Of a DNA stretch of 64,000 nt, positions 18,971-26,591 are shown one piece after another (position 1 is the stretch's first letter; every line of letters begins with the position of its first letter). The notes beneath the pieces are model-generated. The model was not told the DNA's origin, made no database searches, and saw nothing but the letters and a program-made list of their open reading frames with translations. A program made the position numbers and the translations under genes. Origin of the DNA: an uncultured Bacilli bacterium (GTDB lineage: Bacteria; Bacillota_I; Bacilli_A; RF39; UBA660); contig CAKOUW010000003.1 in the NCBI GenBank assembly GCA_934120715.1, positions 1 through 64,000 on the forward strand. Reading direction: 5' to 3'.

Positions 18971-19680
18971 TATTTATCACCCAATTCTAGGAATACTTCT
19001 TCTAGTGATTCATCACCCTTAATATCTTTCATTTTTCCCATCTTAACTATTTTACCACTCTTTATAATCGCAACCCTATCACATAATTTTTCCGCAACAT
19101 CTAATATATGTGTAGAAAAGAATACTGTTTTACCATCTTTAGCCATTTGCTTCATCAACTCTTTCATATCATAAACAGCCTTTGGATCAAGTCCTACAAA
19201 GGGCTCATCCATAACCAAAACCTTAGGATTATGAGAAAGTGCCGCTATTAAAGCAACCTTTTGCTTCATACCATGAGAAAAACTAGAAATGTCATCTCCC
19301 AATTTATTTTCTATCTCAAACATTTCAGCATACTTATTAACATTTTCTTCTCTATCTGAAGAACTAACATCATACATATCACATATAAAATTAATAAAAT
19401 CAATAGCTTTCATATTTTCATAAAGATCTGGATTATCAGGAACATATGATATATCTAGTTTACACTCAATTGGCTTTTCTTTAATAGATTTATGATTAAT
19501 TAATATATCTCCCTCTTCAAAATCAAGTATCCCAACTAAAGACTTAATCATTGTTGTTTTACCTGCCCCATTATGCCCAATAAAAGCAAATATTTCACCA
19601 TCATTAACAGTAAAGCTAACATCATTTAATGCTTTTTTTTCACCATTATAAGTCTTACTAACATTTTTAATCTCTATCAT
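18970..19680 (-). CDS. ABC transporter ATP-binding protein
   Basis: 236 residues, a compact ATPase. Walker A GHNGAGKTT, signature region FSHGMKQKVALIAAL (SHGMKQ in place of LSGGQ, common in EcsA-like proteins), Walker B VLVMDEPFVGLDP, switch FFSTHIL. AAAGGAG lies before the ATG. Paired with the 533-aa permease. Confidence 0.9.
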   Translation of the reverse strand: MIEIKNVSKTYNGEKKALNDVSFTVNDGEIFAFIGHNGAGKTTMIKSLVGILDFEEGDILINHKSIKEKPIECKLDISYVPDNPDLYENMKAIDFINFICDMYDVSSSDREENVNKYAEMFEIENKLGDDISSFSHGMKQKVALIAALSHNPKVLVMDEPFVGLDPKAVYDMKELMKQMAKDGKTVFFSTHILDVAEKLCDRVAIIKSGKIVKMGKMKDIKGDESLEEVFLELGDK

Positions 19681-19705
19681 TTTTATATCTCCTTTTAAAA
19701 TAATT

Positions 19706-19855
19706 TTATCTCTTATTAGAAAAACACAAAGAAAAAGTTCCTAAAAACATAAATATAAATCCTTGTAAAACTCTTCCACCATTAAAGTAAATAAAAGAAA
19801 TAACATACAATAAGCAAGATATCAAATTAAATAATATTGAATACATATTTTTCAT
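19706..19855 (-). CDS. Small two-helix membrane protein, 49 aa
   Basis: A short open frame between the TetR gene and the ABC ATPase, preceded by a modest GGGGAT site. It encodes two hydrophobic segments (MKNMYSILFNLISCLLYVIS and GFIFMFLGTFSLCF) joined by a short turn with Asn-Gly-Gly-Arg, ending in NKR. It shares strand and spacing with the operon (43 and 25 nt gaps). Possibly an accessory subunit of the transporter; there is no homology to support this. Confidence 0.6.
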   Translation of the reverse strand: MKNMYSILFNLISCLLYVISFIYFNGGRVLQGFIFMFLGTFSLCFSNKR

Positions 19856-19898
19856 ATTATCCCCATAATATTATATTCAAATTACTAACATAAATATA

Positions 19899-20480
19899 TT
19901 ACTTCTTCATACTATCTTCATATAACATTAAAGCCTTGAATTCAATTGATAATAATTCTCTAATTTCTTCTTCATTTAACTTAACTGCATTATTCGCAAC
20001 TAATGTCGCAATACCATGAGAAAATATCCACATAACAGTATGAAAACTCTTAATATCTTTCTCATCTAAAGTAGTATTATTCTTAATAATTTGAAACACT
20101 TCATCAAAGCCTTCATCTTTACTTACAAATTCTTCCGGTAAATACTTAGATTCACTCATAAATAAAATTTGAAATAGTTTATTTTCACACTTCGCAAACT
20201 TAATATAATTAATACCAATCTGTTTATATTTAGGTACATCATCAATCATATTTTCTATTAAGAATTTATAAAAATATTTTTCTATTTTTTTATATAACTC
20301 TGAATTTAATTCATCAACATTCCTAAATTGATAATAAATAGGTCTTATTGAACAATTCATTCTTCTAGCAATTTCTCTATTACTTACCCCTTCTAACCCA
20401 TTCTCTCTAGCAATATCAAAAGCCACATTTAAAATCATATCTTTAGTAATTTTAGTAACTGTCGGTATATATATCACCAC
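19899..20480 (-). CDS. TetR-family transcriptional repressor
   Basis: 193 residues. The N-terminal HTH (AFDIARENGLEGVSNREIARRMNCSIRPIYYQF) is typical TetR; the C-terminal helical ligand/dimer domain is not specific. The start is GTG (20480 or 20477); there is no ATG near the site. It heads the long ABC operon. A 13-bp-arm palindrome lies just upstream of the start, so it probably represses its own operon until an inducer, perhaps the exported compound, binds. Confidence 0.85.
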   Translation of the reverse strand: MVIYIPTVTKITKDMILNVAFDIARENGLEGVSNREIARRMNCSIRPIYYQFRNVDELNSELYKKIEKYFYKFLIENMIDDVPKYKQIGINYIKFAKCENKLFQILFMSESKYLPEEFVSKDEGFDEVFQIIKNNTTLDEKDIKSFHTVMWIFSHGIATLVANNAVKLNEEEIRELLSIEFKALMLYEDSMKK

Positions 20481-20488
20481 TCTTCTTA

Positions 20489-20516
20489 AAATATTGTATC
20501 ACATGATACAATATTT
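20489..20516. promoter_or_regulatory. TetR operator
   Basis: Perfect inverted repeat with 13-bp arms and a 2-nt centre. The core is TTGTATCA on one side and TGATACAA on the other. It lies 8 nt upstream of the tetR start codon, where it would overlap the promoter. Size and symmetry are typical of TetR operators. Confidence 0.75.
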
Positions 20517-20530
20517 GTATAGATAAAAAC

Positions 20531-20566
20531 AAAAAAAGCTCAAGACGAATAATCATCATCTTAAGA
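20531..20566 (-). terminator. Second of two tandem terminators after the HdeD-like gene
   Basis: CTTAAGATGA and TCGTCTTGAG pair over 10 bp (two G-U) around a 7-nt loop, followed on the minus strand by CTTTTTTT. Confidence 0.8.
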
Positions 20567-20571
20567 AACAC

Positions 20572-20600
20572 AAAAAAAGATCTGTTATTACTTCAGATCC
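20572..20600 (-). terminator. First terminator of the HdeD-like gene
   Basis: GATCTG / CAGATC stem, 9-nt loop, then TTTTTTT on the minus strand. It overlaps the stop codon of the HdeD-like gene. Together with the next hairpin it insulates the TetR operon. Confidence 0.8.
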
Positions 20601-21148
20601 TTTTCTAATGCTTTTACTATTGTATTTATATTCTTCTTAAATATAATTATATCTATTATACTAGATATTGAATAAATAACAATCATTATACCTAAAGAAG
20701 CGGTTAAAGCTATAGTACCAATCTGTGGATTAATTATAATTATCAAACCACAAACAATAGATATAATTGAACAAATAAATATAGATAACCAACTATCATA
20801 TCCACAAGACTTAAGAAGTACAGATATTTTTAAATCCATAGTTGATTTTACAATCATTACAATACCAGCAACTATAGGAAATAATGTCTTCATAAATTCT
20901 GGTCTTAATAATAAAACAATTCCAAGTAATAACTCAACAATTCCTAAAGTTAAGAAATTAAATACTAATAAACTGTTTTCTTTTTCAATTATAAAGTATA
21001 CACCATTTACAATTAAAGCAATTGCTAAAACATAATTAATTGTCTCAAAAGGCACCTCAGGAAACACCATAAATATAAATCCTATTATTAACATTAATAT
21101 AGATATTATAATTGATGAATATAAAAATTTATTTAATCTACTAAGCAT
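20588..21148 (-). CDS. HdeD-family (DUF308) membrane protein
   Basis: 186 residues from the ATG at 21148, which follows AGGAGG; the open frame extends 19 codons further without a site. Six hydrophobic helices in three pairs, with the repeated IxxGxxFI and LLGIVLLLRPE patterns of the HdeD/DUF308 family. In E. coli HdeD is linked to acid resistance; here the role is not known. It is monocistronic with two tandem terminators. Confidence 0.7.
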   Translation of the reverse strand: MLSRLNKFLYSSIIISILMLIIGFIFMVFPEVPFETINYVLAIALIVNGVYFIIEKENSLLVFNFLTLGIVELLLGIVLLLRPEFMKTLFPIVAGIVMIVKSTMDLKISVLLKSCGYDSWLSIFICSIISIVCGLIIIINPQIGTIALTASLGIMIVIYSISSIIDIIIFKKNINTIVKALEKDLK

Positions 21149-21239
21149 AACTATCCTCCTCATATCAAACATTATATCATTAATATAATTAAAAGTTAAT
21201 GACACTTTATTAATTCTGTCGGTTAATTATATTATAAAC

Positions 21240-21263
21240 AAAAAAGAGATAAATATTTATCCC
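21240..21263 (-). terminator. Terminator of the NPDTSD-anchored surface protein gene
   Basis: On the minus strand GGGATAAA and TTTATCTC pair (one G-U) around TA, then TTTTTTG. It begins at the stop codon. Confidence 0.75.
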
Positions 21264-22711
21264 TAATTAGATTTTTTTCTTTTAATATATACTAAGCAAC
21301 CAAGTATTCCCACTAAAGCAACAACTCCAATACAAGCATATAACATTATTTTATCACTTGTATCTGGATTTATGACTTGATCACCATTAGCTATCTCAGT
21401 CAATATATATGTACTAAAATGATCTGTTTCAAATGTTGCAAAACCATTCTCAATTACAACATTATGCTCTTCCTTTTCATCATTTGAATTAATATAATAA
21501 ACAATTAATTCCTTGCCTTCATATTCTTCTGGAACTGGTATTCTAACTAAAAATTTATCTTCAAGTTTTTCAATAAATGCTCCCTTACCATCAGAATACA
21601 ACTTAATATCAAAAGCCTTATAATTATCAGTTCCTAATATAGCTTTAATTTTATCACTAACAATAGGACTAACTATTAATGAAGTATCTAAAGGAACTAA
21701 TGAACTGTCTGATGTAATTTTAATATTTGTATCAATATCAAGTCCTAAATATGTTGGTACAACTAATTGTTCCTCAGTACCTTTCATAATATAGAATTTA
21801 TAAGTTTTTCCCTTAACAGTAATATTATAATAATTACCATCAGTATCATTAATATCAACCATTGTATCAAGAGCATCTGAATCTAAATCAGCAAGTGATG
21901 ATAAAAGTCCACCATACTCTACTTTAACTTCATCATTACCTAAATACTCATTAATTCTTTCTTGAGCAGCCCTAATATAATCTTCTTTTGTATCTTCTGT
22001 ATCTTGAGGAATATATATTACTCTTCTAAAATATAAACCCTGTGTCTTATAACCATAAACAGCACCATTATAATATACAGTCATTGGACCAAATGCATTC
22101 TCATACATTAAATCAGTACTTTGTATTCCAGCTCTAACATCAAGATCAAAAGATATATTTCCACCATCAGATAATTTTATAAGATCAGATGAATATTTTA
22201 TAGCCCTACCAGAAGCTCCATAGTTCCATAATTCTGATTTACTACTGGTCATATAATAATTTATTAAACCCATATCAGTAACTTGATAATATTGATCTTG
22301 CGTTGTACCCATATCATCAAAATTCTTCATTTTAGACATAAATGATGTAACATAATTACTCTTTTCAGGCTCAACATATTTTACGACAACATCATATTCT
22401 TTATTAAATTTATTACTCTCTTCACCATTACGTTCAATATGAAGTTTGCAATTTAAAAGATCGCCACCAGGACAATATGAATATGTAATATAACCATCTT
22501 CATCTAGAAGCTTCCTAGCAGCAGCAGTTAAATATGCCTCTGCCGCAGCACTATCAGTCGGTTTAACTGACTTTACTACAAAATTCTTGCCATCAGGTAC
22601 TATTCTCTTATATAGATTTTCCTCCTCAGCCGAACTAAGTGCACTAACACTCAACACCCCAAAAAACAAAAAAATAACAACTGAAACTGAAAACAAACTC
22701 AACTTCTTCAT
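21263..22711 (-). CDS. Secreted surface protein with NPDTSD C-terminal anchor
   Basis: 482 residues with TAGGAGG before the ATG. It has a signal peptide (MKKLSLFSVSVVIFLFF, cut near VSA/LSS). The ectodomain of about 420 residues has no family I can name. It includes a Tyr-rich middle (MTVYYNGAVYGYKTQGLYF) and a late beta module that looks Ig-like (FLVRIPVPEEYEGKELIVYY, then HFSTYIL). That last motif, F-x-T-x-HFSTY, is frequent at the end of Firmicute surface repeats. The C-terminus is INPDTSDKI, hydrophobic helix, KRKKSN, which is a sorting-type signal. Confidence 0.7.
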   Translation of the reverse strand: MKKLSLFSVSVVIFLFFGVLSVSALSSAEEENLYKRIVPDGKNFVVKSVKPTDSAAAEAYLTAAARKLLDEDGYITYSYCPGGDLLNCKLHIERNGEESNKFNKEYDVVVKYVEPEKSNYVTSFMSKMKNFDDMGTTQDQYYQVTDMGLINYYMTSSKSELWNYGASGRAIKYSSDLIKLSDGGNISFDLDVRAGIQSTDLMYENAFGPMTVYYNGAVYGYKTQGLYFRRVIYIPQDTEDTKEDYIRAAQERINEYLGNDEVKVEYGGLLSSLADLDSDALDTMVDINDTDGNYYNITVKGKTYKFYIMKGTEEQLVVPTYLGLDIDTNIKITSDSSLVPLDTSLIVSPIVSDKIKAILGTDNYKAFDIKLYSDGKGAFIEKLEDKFLVRIPVPEEYEGKELIVYYINSNDEKEEHNVVIENGFATFETDHFSTYILTEIANGDQVINPDTSDKIMLYACIGVVALVGILGCLVYIKRKKSN

Positions 22712-22777
22712 GATATCAATCCTCCTAGTATAAAGATATCATATTTTTTACTTTTTGAACAGTATAAATTTAAAGTA

Positions 22778-24136
22778 CTATTTACTCTCTATTGAATTTA
22801 AAATATTCATCTTAAAATTTTCACACTCATCTAAAATAGTATTATCATCAATTTCATAACTAAATAAATATATCTTTTTATCCTTTACAGTAGAATAAAA
22901 ATATCTTGTACTAGATGAAGTCTTATAGAAAAACCAAGTCCACTCTATATTGTTAATATTAGACTTATTTCCACTAACAGATGAATCTATTTTATATGTT
23001 TTACTATAGTATTTAATCATCTTAGAAATTAAATGATTAGAATCAGAATATCCTAAAACAGAACCAAATTTAAGTCTACAACTACCAAATATATCATTTT
23101 CAGCATAGTATTTATAATAATAACTATAAGTTGATGACTCATCAATAAAACTATCAGGAACTGATATTGAAAATTCATCTTTTATTTTTATCTTTGAATC
23201 ATAAGATATAAATCCACGATACTCTTCATTTTCATGACTTTTATTTTTATCATTATCCTTATCTTTATTAAATATCTTATTCAAATTTTCTTTTAAATTA
23301 AAATTAGGACCACCAACTGCAAATAAAATACCAAAAATACATATTATTCCTATTAAGATTATAGAAAATACTCCTCTTAAACTAGTTCCCCCATTCAAAC
23401 TACATACATCTCTTAATTGTCCATAATGCAAATTAGTATTTTTTAATTTAATCTTATTAACTTTTCTTCTAGCAAAACTAATATAAATTTTATTAATAGT
23501 AAAACCAATAATAATAGCTAAAACAAGATAAGTAATTAAAATTATAACAAGACTTTTTACAAAAAACATTTCAGTTATGAGTATTATAAATATAATTAAA
23601 GAATAACCATACATTTTCCTGTAAAGCATATAAAACATCGTAAAAAGAAAACCAAAAATATTAAATGAAGAGGAAACTAACTTATCATAATTTTTACCAA
23701 CATAAACACTTAATAACTCCCCATCTAAAGCAGAATCATTATCATCAATAAAATCATCATTATAACTATCAATATTTTTATGACTATCATCATATTCATC
23801 ATTATTAATATTAGAATTACTATCATCATCATGATCAAAATAATCATCATTATAGTCATCATCATCATCATTATTATAATAGAAATCATCGTCATAATTA
23901 TTGCTGCTATCATCATCATAATAATCACTATCGTAATTATCACTTATATCGTTATTGTTTATTTTATCATTTATATTACCAACTAATTGTATTTCTTTAT
24001 CTAAAGGTTCACTAACAAAGTTTTCTGATTGAGAAGAATCATTTTCAATATCACTTAAAATCTTACTCTTTAAACTATGAAATGAATTAGCATTATCCTT
24101 TGAATTATTACCTGAAGACTTTCTAGACTTGTTCAT
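22778..24136 (-). CDS. Membrane protein with Asp/Asn-rich N-terminal tail
   Basis: 452 residues. Residues about 1-140 are low complexity, dominated by Asp, Asn, Tyr and Ser (runs such as DDDDDYNDDYFDHDDD), probably disordered and cytoplasmic. Residues about 150-225 contain FNIFGFLFTMFYMLYRKMYGYSL and two to three helices, resembling DUF2628-type membrane modules. One more helix lies near 255-275. The last roughly 150 residues are hydrophilic and probably outside, with no recognised fold. The GAT/AAT/ATG-rich stretch makes spurious open frames on both strands. Confidence 0.65.
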   Translation of the reverse strand: MNKSRKSSGNNSKDNANSFHSLKSKILSDIENDSSQSENFVSEPLDKEIQLVGNINDKINNNDISDNYDSDYYDDDSSNNYDDDFYYNNDDDDDYNDDYFDHDDDSNSNINNDEYDDSHKNIDSYNDDFIDDNDSALDGELLSVYVGKNYDKLVSSSFNIFGFLFTMFYMLYRKMYGYSLIIFIILITEMFFVKSLVIILITYLVLAIIIGFTINKIYISFARRKVNKIKLKNTNLHYGQLRDVCSLNGGTSLRGVFSIILIGIICIFGILFAVGGPNFNLKENLNKIFNKDKDNDKNKSHENEEYRGFISYDSKIKIKDEFSISVPDSFIDESSTYSYYYKYYAENDIFGSCRLKFGSVLGYSDSNHLISKMIKYYSKTYKIDSSVSGNKSNINNIEWTWFFYKTSSSTRYFYSTVKDKKIYLFSYEIDDNTILDECENFKMNILNSIESK

Positions 24137-24202
24137 GTAAACCTCCTATCATTCAAAAAAATAATACCATTAATTTCATTAAATAGCAATATCAATACAA
24201 AA

Positions 24203-24667
24203 CTAAAGTCTATTAAAATTAATAAATTTACTTAGCCACTCTTCAAATTCATAAACATCTTGGTATTTACTTATATCACTATCTGAATTAGCATCTAAAT
24301 AACCCATTACTTTATTTTTATTAACTATTATAATAGATGGAGCATATTTTACTTCCTTATATAAATTTGTTTCCTTAAATTCTTCAAATGGTATTGATAA
24401 AAAATCAATCTTATATTTATCCATGAATTTTTTAAAAATCTCATCACAAGGAATTGATAAAGCACAATAGTTATTATAAGTAAATAAAACATATTTATCA
24501 TTATTTAACTTAGATAATTGATCACTATCAATATCTATAAAGTCCCCATTATTATAGTACTTATTACTTAAATATATTTTTTCATTATGTTTAAAACTTA
24601 AAAAAACTACAATCAATATAAGTACAAATAAAATTATAATTATAGGAAAAAATATCTTACGTTTCAT
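24203..24667 (-). CDS. Membrane-anchored thioredoxin-like protein
   Basis: 154 residues. An N-terminal helix (about 5-25) is followed by a small alpha/beta domain. VLFTYNNYCALSIPC resembles a thioredoxin beta strand plus active site, but the two Cys are six residues apart (CALSIPC) instead of CxxC. A cis-Pro-like APSIIIVNKNK and a GYLD turn also fit the fold. Its start overlaps the stop of the rhodanese gene (TAATG), so the two are made together. Confidence 0.6.
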   Translation of the reverse strand: MKRKIFFPIIIILFVLILIVVFLSFKHNEKIYLSNKYYNNGDFIDIDSDQLSKLNNDKYVLFTYNNYCALSIPCDEIFKKFMDKYKIDFLSIPFEEFKETNLYKEVKYAPSIIIVNKNKVMGYLDANSDSDISKYQDVYEFEEWLSKFINFNRL

Positions 24668-25356
24668 TAATTAGCCTCTACTAAATTATAAAAATCTATA
24701 TCATGATAATTTACTTTCCAAAAATCATAAACTACTTTATCATTGACTTTTCTCTTTATTGGGATATTATTCTTACCATTATAATACCAATATCCACCAA
24801 CGTTATATATTTTATTACCATCCCATCCAAGTGCTACTAGAAGTTTTTTAGTCATTCCTGCATAACCTCCACCACCACATATCAAAAAGATATTTTTATC
24901 TTTAGGAAAATAATATTCCAAAAATTTAATTGACTCTTCATAATTAGCTTTATAAGTACCATCATCATTTTGTGTAAATAAAGTTTTTCCAGTATAACTA
25001 TCCCCAACTGCTTCTGGTAGGCCACTAACATTTACTAATAATGGATAAGGAACAATTTCAAATCCATCAATTATTCCTGAAAGATAAGAGTCTCCTCCTA
25101 TAGCTTCATAGTTACCAGGATCCTTAAGCATTCTCATATCACGATATACAGAATCACTTCTGTTTAAATATTGATCAATAGTCTCTTCATTAATATTTTT
25201 ATCTATACCAAGTTCTCCTCTTTGACCACCAGTAACCTCCGGCTTTGGTAAAGAAACCAATTTATCACCTTTTAAATTAAAAATTAAAAAACTACCAAAA
25301 CCTCCTATAAATAAACTTATCACAATAATTATTATTAATTTAATATTATTCTTCAT
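24667..25356 (-). CDS. Membrane-anchored rhodanese-like protein
   Basis: 229 residues from the ATG at 25356 (GGAGG upstream). One N-terminal helix (about 5-25) leads to an external domain. The end contains ILVxG-type features of rhodanese: FLICGGGGYAGMTKKLLVALGWDGNKIYNVGGYW, with a Cys at the start of the active-site loop (CGGGGYAG) and the following helix. Likely a sulfur carrier or thiol-redox protein at the outer face of the membrane. Coupled to the thioredoxin-like gene downstream. Confidence 0.7.
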   Translation of the reverse strand: MKNNIKLIIIIVISLFIGGFGSFLIFNLKGDKLVSLPKPEVTGGQRGELGIDKNINEETIDQYLNRSDSVYRDMRMLKDPGNYEAIGGDSYLSGIIDGFEIVPYPLLVNVSGLPEAVGDSYTGKTLFTQNDDGTYKANYEESIKFLEYYFPKDKNIFLICGGGGYAGMTKKLLVALGWDGNKIYNVGGYWYYNGKNNIPIKRKVNDKVVYDFWKVNYHDIDFYNLVEAN

Positions 25357-25816
25357 ACAAATTCCTCCATAAATACAAATTAACAAAATAATTAACTAAA
25401 GTCTATAAAGTATCAGTTGAAAAAACTCAACAATCAGTTGAGTCATATATATTATATTCCTTATTACTCTTCATCACTGAATAGTAATTGCTTTACTTTA
25501 TGGTTATTTATAAACAATACTAGTTAATTATACCTACTTCTACAGTTATAAACTCCCATAGCATTATCAAGTTTCTTTGTCAAAATAATGATTATGAAAG
25601 TAATTGATAAAAAGGAATAGTAACTATTACTTTTGCATATTCATACCCAAATTGAATTAATTGATTTACATATCTAAATAGAATTGAGCTTGTATTAATA
25701 AACAAAATGGATACGCTATTATATCCATTTTGCTTAAATTATTTATATACAAAAATGTTACAACTGTATTTTAATAATAGAATCTTTCACCTTCAGTATT
25801 ACCATAATATACTCAA
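25357..25816. other. 460-bp stretch without genes, several inverted repeats
   Basis: No credible coding frame. It contains ACTCAAC-AATCA-GTTGAGT (25425-25443), whose left arm can instead pair with an upstream GTTGA (25416-25420), giving two exclusive hairpins. There is also an interrupted dyad AAAAG-g-AATAGT-A-ACTATT-a-CTTTT (25610-25634) and the strong hairpin listed at 25703. The rest is AT-rich debris at the left edge of the IS256 remnant. Confidence 0.5.
25703..25732. repeat. 11-bp perfect inverted repeat
   Basis: CAAAATGGATA / TATCCATTTTG around an 8-nt loop. The hairpin has no following T-run. It may be an old terminator or an end of a mobile element. Confidence 0.6.
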
Positions 25817-26209
25817 TATATATCCTCAATTGAATCACTTATTTCTCGTGTTGATAAACCTTTTCCATAAAGGTTTATTACTTTTTCTTCTATTCCAGAA
25901 ATATCTCTTTTATTTTTTAGGTACTATCTGTGGTTCAAATTCTGCATTTCTATCTCTTGGTACAGAAAGTTCAAATTCTCCGAATTTACTTTTTACATTC
26001 TTCGTTGAATAGCCATTTCTATAATTTGTTTTTTCTATTTTATTATTACTTTTTTCATATCCCATAGATGAATTAAATTCTGTATTCATCATTGTTTGTA
26101 TTGTGTCTTTAAACATGTCTTTTAAGGCATCAGCAATATCGTTTGCATTTTTTATATCATAATTTTCTAATAAATATTTTACTACTTCTTTATTTTTATT
26201 TTCTTTCAT
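25817..26209 (-). pseudogene. IS256-family (mutator) transposase fragment
   Basis: The first 99 residues are open (MKENKNKEVVKYLLENYDIK ... TEFNSSMGYEKS ... FGEFELSVPRDRNAEFEPQIV), the usual N-terminus of IS256-type transposases. A frameshift after PKK (near 25910) puts the continuation RDISGIEEKVINLYGKGLST REISDSIEDIY in another frame. Similarity ends there, before the catalytic DDE region. Non-functional. Confidence 0.85.
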
Positions 26210-26291
26210 TTAAAAATCCTTCCTTGGTTCTATATATTTCTATATTACCATAGAAAGGATTTTAACTTTACACAAAATTATTTACAGACTC
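25817..26291 (-). mobile_element. IS256-family insertion sequence remnant
   Basis: The right end GAGTCTGTAAATAATTTTG (read on the minus strand from 26291) looks like an IS256-type terminal inverted repeat, followed inward by the transposase start at 26209. The left part of the element is missing: transposase similarity stops at about 25817. The right end abuts the truncated integrase without any spacer. Confidence 0.75.
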
Positions 26292-26590
26292 ATTACTATG
26301 GATTTAATGATGATTTCTTTGTTGTTTCAGATGCTAAACCTATAGCGGATTCTAATATATATCTTAGAAGAACTAAACTAGCTAATCTTGCTGGTTTAAA
26401 AGTTATTAGGATCCATGACTTTAGACATTCATGTGCATCACACCTTATTAACAATGGTGCTAATGTTACATTAGTTGCCAAATATTTAGGACATACAAAA
26501 ATCGAGGAAACACTAAATACATATTCACATATGTTTAGCACTGCCCTCGACTCTGTTGTTTCTGTTATAGATAGCTTAGAAGATGACTAA
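26291..26590 (+). pseudogene. Tyrosine recombinase (integrase), C-terminal catalytic fragment
   Basis: Reading from the IS end, 99 codons encode the integrase C-terminus: HYYGFNDDFF, then the HxxR box IHDFRHSCASHLI, LGHTKIEETLNTYSHMF with the catalytic His and nucleophile Tyr, and a short tail to TAA at 26590. The N-terminal arm-binding and core-binding domains and the first catalytic Arg are missing; the IS256 remnant lies directly upstream. This marks the cargo at 26592-29660 as part of an integrated element that can no longer move by itself. Confidence 0.85.
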
Positions 26591-26591
26591 G

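Noticed and set aside
23725..23986. Ile/Met-rich frames on both strands
   Set aside because: They are shadows of the Asp/Asn codon run of the 22778-24136 gene.
26296..26541. 81-residue minus-strand frame
   Set aside because: Antisense of the integrase C-terminal fragment, which has clear HxxR and Tyr motifs on the plus strand.
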